Positions 26,010 to 33,542 of a DNA stretch of 37,111 bases are shown here, piece by piece. The number at the start of each line of letters is the position of its first letter. Within the stretch, counting starts at the first letter, position 1. The position numbers and the translations under genes were made by a program. Origin of the DNA: an uncultured Clostridia bacterium (GTDB lineage: Bacteria; Bacillota; Clostridia; Peptostreptococcales; Anaerovoracaceae). The notes beneath the pieces are model-generated. The model saw only the letters and a list, made by a program, of their open reading frames with translations. It ran no database searches and was not told the DNA's origin. Where the stretch lies: contig CAKQMV010000016.1 in assembly GCA_934255135.1 (NCBI GenBank), positions 1 through 37,111 of the forward strand. The letters are read 5' to 3'.

Positions 26010-26110
26010 CCCTTGCCTCGCGCTGCGTGCTATTGCATTGCGCTCGGTGACGGGCGCTCTATCAGCACTCCTATGCGCCCGTCGCGGCCTCCGGCCGCAT
26101 CCGCGCGGCG
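26010..26110. repeat. GC-rich tandem hairpins upstream of the RDD gene
   Basis: Two strong stems in a row: GACGGGCGC (26049-26057) with GCGCCCGTC (26075-26083), then GCGGCC-TCC-GGCCGC (26084-26098). The block is far richer in G+C than its surroundings. It lies between any upstream promoter and the RDD ribosome binding site. Confidence 0.6.
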
Positions 26111-26635
26111 ACCCTTTCAATACTTTCTATATTCTACCTAACAAACTTGTTGCGTGTATGAAAATCCCATATATTTTTACACATTATATTTCAACCGCCC
26201 GCAACTACTCCCTTCCGCCCCGCCGCCCAGGCACCTTGGAGCTGACTTCCGATACAATTCTGTGAAAATTGTCATATCTTCCCGCATACCGGGAGGAATC
26301 AGCTTTTGGGCTGAATTCTTATCGTGAAAAACAGCCAGCCATACCTGAAAACTGCCTTTTGTCATAAGCAATATTTATGCTTATGTTATTTTAAATAATC
26401 CAGGCTTATTCATACTGCTTCTGACAGCATCCACACTACATACAAATGCTTATATTTCCCAAAAAATCTGCAGATTGTCTTCAATTTCTATCCCAATCTG
26501 CACCTATACCATCACAAAAATAGATTTACTCCGAGAAGGAATCACCGAAAACACAGAATCGTCCCGGATAGCGGGAAGAATCAGCACTTTTGGCCGTATC
26601 GTCCCGCCAACGCCAGCACGCCACGCCATACCTAC
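26111..26635. other. Intergenic stretch without a gene; two copies of a 28-bp hairpin repeat
   Basis: No open frame here has a ribosome binding site or family resemblance. It contains two related 28-base segments at 26276-26303 and 26558-26585. Each has TCCCG, a 5-base centre (CATAC or GATAG), CGGGA, then GAATCAGC. The resemblance continues loosely for another 20 bases. A hairpin ACAATT/AATTGT at about 26254-26272 precedes the first copy. Confidence 0.65.
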
Positions 26636-26669
26636 AAAAAAACAGACCACCACATCACGCGATGATCTG
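26636..26669 (-). terminator. Terminator of the cold shock protein gene
   Basis: On the minus strand CAGATCATC and GGTGGTCTG form a 9-bp stem (two G-U pairs), followed by seven T residues. It begins about 20 bases after the cold shock gene stop. Confidence 0.82.
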
Positions 26670-26689
26670 TTGCTGATATTATCAACAGT

Positions 26690-26905
26690 TTATTTACAAA
26701 GCTGAACCTCGATGGCTCTCTTCTTGTCTGGAACCTTTGGATCGTCCTCGATATCAAAAGTTACCTTCTGACCCTCCTTAAGTGTTCTGAAGCCATCCAT
26801 AACGATTGCAGAGAAATGTACGAATACATCGCTGCTGTCCTCACTATTCTCGATAAAGCCGTAGCCTTTCTCGTTGTTAAACCATTTAACTGTACCGTTG
26901 TTCAC
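26690..26905 (-). CDS. Cold shock domain protein (CspA family)
   Basis: 71-residue single OB-fold nucleic-acid chaperone. RNP1 is KGYGFIE and RNP2 is DVFVHFSAI. The start is GTG at 26905 (VNNGTVKWFNNEKGYGF), fixed by GGGAGGAGG eight bases upstream and by the family start. A longer ATG frame to 27019 would add a hydrophobic 38 residues unlike any Csp. It lies 128 bases after iscU with a terminator behind it. Confidence 0.93.
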   Translation of the reverse strand: MNNGTVKWFNNEKGYGFIENSEDSSDVFVHFSAIVMDGFRTLKEGQKVTFDIEDDPKVPDKKRAIEVQLCK

Positions 26906-27033
26906 AATCAGCCCTCCTCCCAAAAGTAGTCTCATTGGTGTAGGATCGAGCATTAACACCATGTTCATCATATCAATAAACATAGTTAAAGTCAAACAAA
27001 CGCAGGCTGTTATTCCCACAGGATATATTCAGC

Positions 27034-27453
27034 TTATTCCTCCTCGTGTGGTTCCCAGTTAGCGAGCTCCTCTGGCATCTCCTTGCCGCTCTTTGTGTAG
27101 TAATCCTTAAGAGCCATTCTGATAGCATCCTCAGCAAGAACTGAGCAGTGAATCTTTCTTGCAGGAAGACCATCAAGAGCCTCTACAACAGCCTTGTTAG
27201 TAAGCTCAAGAGCCTCGTTAATTGACTTTCCCTTGATGAGCTCTGTAGCCATTGAGCTTGTTGCGATTGCTGAGCCGCAGCCAAAAGTCTTGAACTTTAC
27301 GTCCACGATTACGTCGTTCTCAATCTTAAGATACATCTTCATGATGTCTCCACATGTAGGATTTCCGACCTCACCTACACCACTTGCATCCTCAATTACA
27401 CCTACGTTTCTTGGATTCTCAAAATGATCCATAACCTTATCTGTATAAAGCAT
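27034..27453 (-). CDS. iscU: Fe-S cluster scaffold protein IscU
   Basis: 139-aa scaffold on which IscS-derived sulfur and iron are assembled. Three Cys ligands are present: GNPTCGDIM, FGCGSAIATSS and RKIHCSVLAEDA. The Asp that labilises the cluster follows the first Cys. N-terminus LYTDKVMDHFENPRNVG is characteristic. It lies about 90 bp downstream of iscS on the same strand. Confidence 0.96.
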   Translation of the reverse strand: MLYTDKVMDHFENPRNVGVIEDASGVGEVGNPTCGDIMKMYLKIENDVIVDVKFKTFGCGSAIATSSMATELIKGKSINEALELTNKAVVEALDGLPARKIHCSVLAEDAIRMALKDYYTKSGKEMPEELANWEPHEEE

Positions 27454-27540
27454 TATTATTCCTCCTATTTATGCAACCTTGTTATTTACGCGCGCCCTTA
27501 AACGCACCAGATTCATTCGCACCCTCGGCACGCTCGCATC

Positions 27541-28731
27541 CTAAATGCAGTGCTCTCTTTCTCCTGAAAGGAGCTCATCCCAGAATGGTGACATCTTTCT
27601 GTAAAGATCTACAACCTTGTGAACCTTCTCGATAATGTAGTCAACCTCTTCCTCAGTGTTCTGCTCATTTAAGCTGAAACGGAGACTTCCGTGTGCAGCC
27701 TCAACAGGAACGCCCATTCCAAGCAGAACGTGGCTTGGGTCAAGTGACTCACTTGTGCAAGCTGAACCCGATGAACAGCAGATTCCGTAGTTATCAAGTG
27801 CGAGCAGAAGTGACTCTCCCTCAACACCCTCAAAAGAATAGTTAATGTTTCCTGGAAGTCTCTTCTCAGGATCTCCGTTAAGCTTTGAATGTGGAATATC
27901 GCTAAGACCCTCAATCAGTCTGTCTCTAAGTGCGATAACCTTCTTGTTGTTCTCTTCCATATTGGCAACGCCCTCTTCAAGAGCTGCAGCCATTGATGCG
28001 ATTGCAGGAACATTTACAGTACCGGCTCTCTTTCCTCTCTCCTGAGCGCCACCCTCAATTACATTGAGAAGTCTGATTCCGTTTCTTGCATAGAGTGCAC
28101 CAACGCCCTTAGGGCCATGGAACTTATGACCTGACATTGAAAGCATATCAATATTCATAGCCTGAACGTCGATTGGAAGATGAGCTGCAGCCTGAACAGC
28201 ATCAGTATGGAAAAGAATTTTTCTCTCCTTGCAAGCTGCTCCGATCTCAGCGATTGGCTGAACCGCACCCATCTCATTGTTTGCAAACATTATTGATACG
28301 AGAGCTGTATCATCTCTCATTGCTGCCTTTGCCTTCTCAACATCAACGATTCCGTTAGCTTCAGGAGCAAGGTAAGTAACCTCAAAACCTTCCTTCTCAA
28401 GCTTTCTCATTGTGTGAAGAATTGCATGGTGCTCGATGTTCAGAGTGATAAGGTGTTTCTTGCCCTTCTCTCTTAAACCTCTTGCAGCACTGATCAGAGC
28501 CTGATTGTCAGCCTCACTTCCACCTGAAGTGAAATAGATTTCATTGTCTCTTGCCGCATTGATTGCCTTCGCAACCTTAGCTCTAGCCTGATCAAGCTTC
28601 TCCTGAGTTACCTGACCATCAGTGTGAAGACTGTTTGGATTGCCGTTGTAATTCTTAAGGCAGTCAATCATCTCATTCATAGCTGTCTCACTCATATATG
28701 TAGTGGCAGCGTTATCAGCATAAACTCTCAT
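27541..28731 (-). CDS. iscS: Cysteine desulfurase (IscS/NifS)
   Basis: PLP enzyme removing sulfur from cysteine to supply IscU. 396 aa. VYADNAATTYMSE opens the chain, the PLP lysine is in SMSGHKFHGPKG, and the mobile-loop catalytic Cys is in CCSSGSACTSESLDPSHVL. It starts 11 bases after the Rrf2 regulator gene. With cysE divergent on the other side, the locus joins cysteine production and its use for Fe-S clusters. Confidence 0.96.
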   Translation of the reverse strand: MRVYADNAATTYMSETAMNEMIDCLKNYNGNPNSLHTDGQVTQEKLDQARAKVAKAINAARDNEIYFTSGGSEADNQALISAARGLREKGKKHLITLNIEHHAILHTMRKLEKEGFEVTYLAPEANGIVDVEKAKAAMRDDTALVSIMFANNEMGAVQPIAEIGAACKERKILFHTDAVQAAAHLPIDVQAMNIDMLSMSGHKFHGPKGVGALYARNGIRLLNVIEGGAQERGKRAGTVNVPAIASMAAALEEGVANMEENNKKVIALRDRLIEGLSDIPHSKLNGDPEKRLPGNINYSFEGVEGESLLLALDNYGICCSSGSACTSESLDPSHVLLGMGVPVEAAHGSLRFSLNEQNTEEEVDYIIEKVHKVVDLYRKMSPFWDELLSGEREHCI

Positions 28732-28742
28732 GTGGTCCTCCT

Positions 28743-29192
28743 TTATTCTTCACACTCGGTGCACCAGTCGCCGAGCATTGTCTTTCTTCTTCCGTTGATG
28801 ACATCGTCCAAAGTGATTCCTTTAAGATACTTCTCGATTGCTCTGTCAAGTCCGACCCAGAGCGGAAGTGTCAAACAGCTTGCCGCCTTGTCGCAGTTCA
28901 AATCGCCATTCTTGATACACTCTACCGGAGCAAGGCTACCTTCCGTCAGATTAAGAATCTCATTGATCGTATAATCTTCCGGCGCCTTAGCCAGCCTGTA
29001 TCCACCATTCTTTCCTCTAAGACTGCTGAGCAGCCCGCCCTTGTTCAGAATGGAAACCACATTCTCAAGGTACTTCATCGAAAGGCTCTGACGTTCAGCA
29101 ACATCTGACAGAGACACATAGGCATCGCCCTGACTTGAAGCCAGATCCATCATTACTATGAGGGCATACCTGCCCTTCGTTGAAACCATCAT
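28743..29192 (-). CDS. iscR: Rrf2-family regulator, IscR-like
   Basis: 149 aa from ATG 29192, with AAGGAGG 9 bases before it; a longer frame to 29243 lacks a site. The winged helix is in STKGRYALIVMMDLA and LSDVAERQSLSMKYLENVV. Three Cys (CIKNGDLNCDKAASC) lie where IscR binds its [2Fe-2S] cluster, although spacing differs from the E. coli protein. CTEC is at the C-terminus. Position at the head of iscSU supports IscR; because cysE is divergent, a CymR-like cysteine regulator is the alternative. Several palindromes in the shared promoter region are its likely sites. Confidence 0.85.
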   Translation of the reverse strand: MMVSTKGRYALIVMMDLASSQGDAYVSLSDVAERQSLSMKYLENVVSILNKGGLLSSLRGKNGGYRLAKAPEDYTINEILNLTEGSLAPVECIKNGDLNCDKAASCLTLPLWVGLDRAIEKYLKGITLDDVINGRRKTMLGDWCTECEE

Positions 29193-29259
29193 CTCGTAAT
29201 GCCTCCTTGTTACTCGCAGAAGATGTGATATAGAAAATATCAATCTTTTGCCCTATAAA

Positions 29260-29360
29260 TCCTACTACCGGAGTAGGAATTTGTCAATTCCTATTGAACT
29301 TCCTTCGCAGAAATTCTATAATCTAAACATCGAATTCCTACCAAAAGGGTGGGAATTAAG
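29260..29360. promoter_or_regulatory. cysE promoter with Rrf2-type palindromic operators
   Basis: The plus strand has TTGAAC (29294-29299), a 17-base spacer and a perfect TATAAT (29317-29322). Just upstream are CCTACT-N5-AGTAGG and an overlapping GGAATT-N4-AATTCC. Downstream is AATTCCTACC-AAAA-GGGTGGGAATT, about 29333-29357. The repeated AATTCC/CCTAC half-sites flank the promoter on both sides, as expected for dimer binding by the divergent Rrf2 regulator. Confidence 0.65.
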
Positions 29361-29373
29361 GGGAGGCATATCA

Positions 29374-30039
29374 ATGGGACTTATTAAAGATATCAACAGA
29401 GAGTACGAAGTAGTTAAGAGAAGAGACCCCTCAATCCACTCTAAGTGGGAGGTAATGCTCTACCCTTATTTCAAAGCGATGCGTGCCTACAGGAAGGCAC
29501 ATGCGCACTACCTTAAGGGTCACTATTTCAGAGCCCGCATGATTTCACAGAGAGCATCACGCAAGACCGGAATCGAAATCCACCCTGGCGCTACAATAGG
29601 TAAGAATTTTTTCATAGACCACGGCACAGGCGTAGTCATCGGCGAGACGGCAGAGATCGGTGATGACTGCATGCTTTTTCACGGTGTAACCTTAGGCGGC
29701 ACTGGCAAAGACACCGGCAAGCGCCACCCGACCCTCGGAAACAACGTCACAGTATACGCAGAGACAGTAGTCCTCGGTCCGATAACTTTACACGATAACG
29801 TCGTAGTCGGTGCCAAAAGCGTCGTTATGCACGACGTAGATCCCGGCCTCACCGTTGTCGGATCGCCAATTCGCAAGGTTAAGCAGCGCCTCGAAGACGG
29901 AACCGTCATCGCATTCAACCGCGACGGCTCCGTCCGCTACATCCTCGACAAGGACGGCAACAAAGTCGGCGACAACAAAGACTGCGCAAGCTGTGCCAGC
30001 AAAGAACTCTGCAGCTCCAAAGACAAAATCACAGACTAA
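29374..30039 (+). CDS. cysE: Serine O-acetyltransferase
   Basis: Acetylates serine to O-acetylserine, the precursor for cysteine. 221 aa from ATG 29374 (MGLIKDINREYEVVKRRDPS), chosen for GGGGAGG upstream and for the family start. A longer frame to 29248 would cross the promoter. The left-handed beta-helix hexapeptide domain includes IEIHPGATIGKNFFIDHGTG, GETAEIGDD and VTLGGTGKD. The C-terminal tail has a CASCASKELC Cys cluster that I do not recognise from the core family. Divergent from iscR. Confidence 0.94.
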   Translation: MGLIKDINREYEVVKRRDPSIHSKWEVMLYPYFKAMRAYRKAHAHYLKGHYFRARMISQRASRKTGIEIHPGATIGKNFFIDHGTGVVIGETAEIGDDCMLFHGVTLGGTGKDTGKRHPTLGNNVTVYAETVVLGPITLHDNVVVGAKSVVMHDVDPGLTVVGSPIRKVKQRLEDGTVIAFNRDGSVRYILDKDGNKVGDNKDCASCASKELCSSKDKITD

Positions 30040-30060
30040 CATCCAGATATATTAGCAGTC

Positions 30061-30090
30061 GCCCGGGTCCACATCGGCCCGGGCATTTAT
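30061..30090 (+). terminator. cysE terminator
   Basis: GCCCGGG and CCCGGGC form a 7-bp GC stem around a 10-base loop, followed by ATTTATTAT, 20 bases after the cysE stop. Confidence 0.75.
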
Positions 30091-30107
30091 TATGTAAACA
30101 AAGGGAT

Positions 30108-30513
30108 AAGCCCGCCTCAGCCCACAAAAGACACGCATTAGGCCTTGCTGCGGGCTTACCCGCTCCATTACCGAGTTGTAACCCGCATGTCGCGGGCTTT
30201 CCCACTCCATTTCCAAGCTGTAGCCCGCACGTCGCGGGCTTTCTCACTCCATTTCCAAGCTGTAGCCCGCACGCCGCGGGCTTTCCCACTCCATTACCAA
30301 GTTGTAGCCCGCACGCCGCGGGCTTCCCCACTCCATTTCCAAGCTGTAGCCCGCATGCCGCGGGCTTTCCCACTCCATTTCCAAGCTGTAGCCCGCACGC
30401 CGCGGGCTTCCCCACTTCATTTCCAAGCTGTAGCCCGCACGCCGCGGGCTGCCTCATCCCATTCCTAAGTCATAGCCCGCACACCTCCACACTCTTCCGC
30501 AAACTGCGGGCTT
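30108..30513. repeat. Array C: GC-rich palindromes at exact 42-bp period
   Basis: The unit is AGCCCGC-N5-GCGGGCT followed by 23 bases resembling TTCCCACTCCATTTCCAAGC. Units start at 30180, 30222, 30264, 30306, 30348, 30390, 30432 and 30474, exactly 42 apart. The outermost members are altered: AAGCCCGC at 30108 pairs with GCGGGCTT at 30150-30157 over a 34-base loop, and the arm at 30474 pairs with GCGGGCT at 30506-30512 over a 25-base loop. Unlike array A, the inter-palindrome segments are nearly identical, so this is a true tandem repeat. Open frames run through it on both strands simply because 42 is a multiple of three. Confidence 0.92.
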
Positions 30514-30659
30514 ACATGTCAATTCATAATATGTTTCTCCAAAAATACATTTTGCAATTTCAGTGCATTTCAAGTTCATTTTTATTCTCATCACATTCAA
30601 TAATATTATATTTTCAAATTTTATATTGCATAAGAGATAATATGCATGTCCGCTGCATA
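30514..30659. other. AT-rich spacer between array C and gene C promoter
   Basis: No gene seen. Very AT-rich, with runs such as AATAATATTATATTTTC. It occupies the same position as the spacer between array A and gene A, but I see no shared sequence. Confidence 0.5.
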
Positions 30660-30689
30660 TTGGACATTCCTTTTATTGCTTACTATAAT
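30660..30689 (+). promoter_or_regulatory. Promoter of nuclease-like gene C
   Basis: TTGGAC (30660-30665) and TATAAT (30684-30689) with an 18-base spacer, 48 bases before the ATG. The palindrome array lies upstream of it. Confidence 0.65.
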
Positions 30690-30737
30690 ACAGAAACACC
30701 ACTTGCAGATTGCACAGAATCATGAAAGAAGGATACT

Positions 30738-31547
30738 ATGAATACAGCACAGAAATTTCGCAAGAAAATCAAATTCTATACCCAGTTAAAGAATACAAAC
30801 GAAAACATCATCAAAACTTTGCCACAAGAAACTTTTAATATCAGTATTGATAAAGGGAAATTCAGACATAGAATTGTCATCGGCAAAGATTCAAATGGCA
30901 AGCCCATCCGCAGAGATATTAATAAGCAAACACCACTTGTCTCTGCCGATTACGCACATCGCATGTATCTTGAACAACTTAATATAGATTTACAACGGGA
31001 AATAGATGCAATGAACAGTTACCTTAGTGTGCATACAGATATAGAACCCGGTCACATTGATATTAAATATATAGAAGAATTTAACCGTGTTCTAAAGCTC
31101 AAGATTGGAACCATTGGTGAAGAATTTCAGAAATTACTTAACAACAAGTTTCGACTCAGCACGTACAAAAAAGAAGATTGTATCTACCCAACACTCCGTG
31201 GTGAACGAGTGCGTTCTAAGTCTGAATCAATTATTGCCGATGAACTGTTCAAGAGAGGTATTCCTTACTTATATGAGCCAATTTTAGAAATCAATGGTAT
31301 CGAATACCTGCCAGATTTTATAATTCTGGATCCTGAAACCGGCTCAATATATATATGGGAGCACCTTGGCTTAATGGAAAAAAACGATTATGCATTAAAA
31401 GTCTACGATAAACTTAAAGTTTATCAATCTGCAGGCTGGATTCTTGGCATTAATCTAATAACGACATCTGAAACCAGGAGTGTTCCATTTACCGGTCAAA
31501 ATGCAAATTCTGCTATCGACTATTTTCTGTGTCCATGCGCATCATGA
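30738..31547 (+). CDS. Putative PD-(D/E)XK nuclease-like protein, paralogue C
   Basis: 269 aa, the same architecture as the protein at 18370-19176: a charged helical N-terminal half (with KGKFRHRIVIGKD and a coiled-coil stretch MYLEQLNIDLQREID), then the C-terminal domain. Key residues are RSKSE (E163), YLPDF (D193) and IWEHLG (E208), matching paralogue A at E162, D193 and E208. GIPYLYEP and GIPFVYEP, and NDYALKVYDK and QDYAARSYSK, are further shared blocks. Overall similarity is concentrated in residues 150-260. AGAAGG lies before the ATG. No partner gene follows; the next gene is convergent. Nuclease activity is inferred, not shown. Confidence 0.7.
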   Translation: MNTAQKFRKKIKFYTQLKNTNENIIKTLPQETFNISIDKGKFRHRIVIGKDSNGKPIRRDINKQTPLVSADYAHRMYLEQLNIDLQREIDAMNSYLSVHTDIEPGHIDIKYIEEFNRVLKLKIGTIGEEFQKLLNNKFRLSTYKKEDCIYPTLRGERVRSKSESIIADELFKRGIPYLYEPILEINGIEYLPDFIILDPETGSIYIWEHLGLMEKNDYALKVYDKLKVYQSAGWILGINLITTSETRSVPFTGQNANSAIDYFLCPCAS

Positions 31548-31631
31548 GTCGCATCTCGTCACCTCAACTCACATCATGCAATCTTGTGTAATATCCAGTC
31601 ACTCCAAGCAGCGAATCCTATACAATACAAA

Positions 31632-31666
31632 ACCACCGCTTCAAACTTCTGTCCTAAAGCGGTGGT
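31632..31666 (-). terminator. Hairpin downstream of the 117-aa protein gene
   Basis: ACCACCGCTT and AAGCGGTGGT pair perfectly around 15 bases. On the minus strand TTTTG follows, so it mainly serves the gene at 31750-32103. Confidence 0.75.
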
Positions 31667-31694
31667 GTGCTAACTCTATCAATATTTACTATAC

Positions 31695-31765
31695 GTTTCC
31701 TGGTTATTCCTAGTGGATTATCTTAGTTGGTTATTATTAGTGATAATTCTTAAGCGATTACTCTA
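31695..31765. repeat. Imperfect 13-bp tandem repeats
   Basis: Five loosely matching 13-base copies related to GGTTATTATTAGT run from about 31701 into the last codons of the 117-aa protein gene. Confidence 0.45.
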
Positions 31766-32103
31766 ACTCCGTTTGCGCTGAGCTCATTAAGGAATGCCTC
31801 TACGCACTCAGCTTCATTCTTTGAGTTATCCTTCTTGAGAACCTTGATCTCAGCAAATCTGTTGTGTGCTAGGCTGATTGCCAGCTTTGCCTTGCAACCT
31901 GCTACTGAAGCTACTCCTGTTGCTGCAGCGATTGCTGATGACTCTGGTACATATGTCTTATTATTCTTAGTAACGATAATGTGTCCCCTTGATTCGAAAG
32001 AAGTAATTACTTCTTCAGGTTTAACGAGGTTTGAACTCTTTACAAAAGTTCTCAGTAGTTCTCTCTTATCATTGCAGTCTAGTTTGTATACAGTAGTCAT
32101 CAT
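31750..32103 (-). CDS. Uncharacterised 117-aa protein
   Basis: I do not recognise this protein. It starts MMTTVYKLDCNDKRELL with AGGAGG 8 bases upstream, has its own promoter (32136-32164) and a terminator behind it, so expression is well supported. Residues 1-45 look alpha/beta, with SRGHIIVTKNNKTYVP in the middle. An Ala-rich stretch (SSAIAAATGVASVAGCKAK) and a mixed C-terminal part follow. No signal peptide or clear membrane helix. It is divergent from butyrate kinase. Confidence 0.75.
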   Translation of the reverse strand: MMTTVYKLDCNDKRELLRTFVKSSNLVKPEEVITSFESRGHIIVTKNNKTYVPESSAIAAATGVASVAGCKAKLAISLAHNRFAEIKVLKKDNSKNEAECVEAFLNELSANGVRVIA

Positions 32104-32135
32104 GGCCTTGTCCTCCTATCGTTTTGGTCAACTAC

Positions 32136-32164
32136 ATAGTACTCTTTTATGAAGATTTAGTGAA
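32136..32164 (-). promoter_or_regulatory. Promoter of the 117-aa protein gene
   Basis: Minus-strand TTCACT (32159-32164) and TACTAT (32136-32141) with a 17-base spacer, 33 bases before the start codon. Confidence 0.5.
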
Positions 32165-32225
32165 GATAGTCTTTTTGATGCTAGTATTAGCAATCCTTAT
32201 CGATGACATTATTATTTTTACTTAT

Positions 32226-32253
32226 GTGACAAAATGTATTTTTGGAGTACAAT
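32226..32253 (+). promoter_or_regulatory. Promoter of buk
   Basis: GTGACA (32226-32231) and TACAAT (32248-32253) with a 16-base spacer, about 32 bases before the chosen buk start. Confidence 0.5.
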
Positions 32254-32284
32254 AGGTATGGAATTCAAAGTAAGGAGCAAAGAT

Positions 32285-33397
32285 ATGTCATATAAAATTT
32301 TTGTCATTAACCCTGGATCAACCTCCACTAAGCTGTCACTCTTCGAGGACAGAAAAGAGGTATATTCAACTGCTGTAGTTCATGATGCACAGGAGCTGCT
32401 CTCATTCCCACACATTAACGACCAGCTCGGCTACAGAATGAACGTTATAAAAGAATTTCTTAAAAAGAACAATATTGACCTAAGCGATGTAGACGCAATT
32501 GTTGGAAGAGGCGGAAGCGTACATCCTGTACCAAGCGGAGTTTTTGAAGTAGATAGAGAACTCCTCGAGGATACAAGAAACATCGTTGGCGGAATGATTC
32601 ACCCATCATGCCTTGGTGTTCAGCTCGGAAGAGAGCTCCAGAAAGAGTACGGTGGAAGACTCTTCATGGTTGACCCAATCTGCGTTGACGAATACATTCC
32701 AGAGGCAAGATTCACAGGAATCAGAGGCGTAAGAAGAAAATCAATTGGTCACGCCCTCAACCTCAAAGGTACTCTTCACCACCACTGCGAGCTCCTAGGT
32801 ATTGAGTATGAAGAGAACAACTTTATCGCTTGCCACATCGATGGAGGAATTTCGGTAACAGCACATCGCAAAGGACAGATGATCGACGGAAGTAACGCAT
32901 GCGGCGGCGACGGTGCTTTTACCCCAACAAGAATTGGAAGCATTGCTGTAACAGACCTCCTCGACTACCTTGAGGCGGGACACAGCATCGCGGACACAAG
33001 ATTGCTCTGCGCGGGCAAAGGTGGTTTTGTAAACCATTTTGGCAGCAACGACGGTGACGAACTCAAAGCGAAGATCCTTGCCGGCGACGAGTACGCAAAC
33101 CTCATCTGGCAATCATTTATCTACAACATCGCAAAGCAGATTGGTGCAATGAGTACAGTTCTCAAGGGCGACGTTCACTCAATCGTGCTCACAGGCAGAT
33201 ATGTAAGATTCGGCGACATCATCGAGAAGCTGACTGAGGCAACCGAGTGGATTGCTCCAGTTCACGTATATCAGGGCGAGCTTGAGCATCAGGCGATGGC
33301 TAACGGCGCGTACAAGGTTCTCACGGGCAAAATCACTCCGCTCGACTACCACACCGAGGTCGTAAGACTCCGCGAGGCCCACAAGTTCTACGAATAA
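32285..33397 (+). CDS. buk: Butyrate kinase
   Basis: Converts butyryl phosphate and ADP to butyrate and ATP, the terminal energy-conserving step of one butyrate route. 370 aa from ATG 32285 (SYKIFVINPGSTSTKLSLF), chosen because AAGGAG precedes it. A longer frame starts in the promoter. ASKHA-fold acetokinase motifs are VINPGSTSTK, VGRGGSVHPVPSG, ACHIDGGISVTAHR and VLTGRYVRFGD. No phosphotransbutyrylase (ptb) gene is adjacent, which is unusual since the two are often paired. A branched-chain acyl kinase role is possible. Confidence 0.93.
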   Translation: MSYKIFVINPGSTSTKLSLFEDRKEVYSTAVVHDAQELLSFPHINDQLGYRMNVIKEFLKKNNIDLSDVDAIVGRGGSVHPVPSGVFEVDRELLEDTRNIVGGMIHPSCLGVQLGRELQKEYGGRLFMVDPICVDEYIPEARFTGIRGVRRKSIGHALNLKGTLHHHCELLGIEYEENNFIACHIDGGISVTAHRKGQMIDGSNACGGDGAFTPTRIGSIAVTDLLDYLEAGHSIADTRLLCAGKGGFVNHFGSNDGDELKAKILAGDEYANLIWQSFIYNIAKQIGAMSTVLKGDVHSIVLTGRYVRFGDIIEKLTEATEWIAPVHVYQGELEHQAMANGAYKVLTGKITPLDYHTEVVRLREAHKFYE

Positions 33398-33418
33398 TTG
33401 CAGAATCATGTTGCATAG

Positions 33419-33455
33419 AAGGAAGGCTCCGGCCTTCCTCTTTCTTTTTGCCCGA
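33419..33455 (+). terminator. buk terminator
   Basis: GGAAGG and CCTTCC, with an inner GC pair, form a short stem followed by TCTTTCTTTTT, 22 bases after the stop. Confidence 0.75.
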
Positions 33456-33493
33456 GATCGCATATGCCCTAGACCTCGGGATTTCCGCCCACC

Positions 33494-33519
33494 AAAAGAG
33501 GCGCCTTGCGGCGCCCCTC
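33494..33519 (-). terminator. serC terminator
   Basis: On the minus strand GAGGGGCGCC-GCAA-GGCGCCTC makes an 8- to 10-bp GC stem with a tetraloop, then TTTTGG. It lies 24 bases after the serC stop. Confidence 0.8.
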
Positions 33520-33542
33520 TCTATCTCATATTCAATACGATA

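Noticed and set aside
25982..26105. PyrR-binding attenuator for the pyr operon
   Set aside because: The hairpins here lack a recognisable PyrR anti-antiterminator sequence and a terminator U-run before the first gene.
30029..30468. Repetitive protein genes on either strand of array C (14-residue repeats)
   Set aside because: Frames stay open only because the 42-bp period is a multiple of three. No ribosome binding site is evident, one frame runs through the cysE terminator, and hairpin conservation explains the pattern better.
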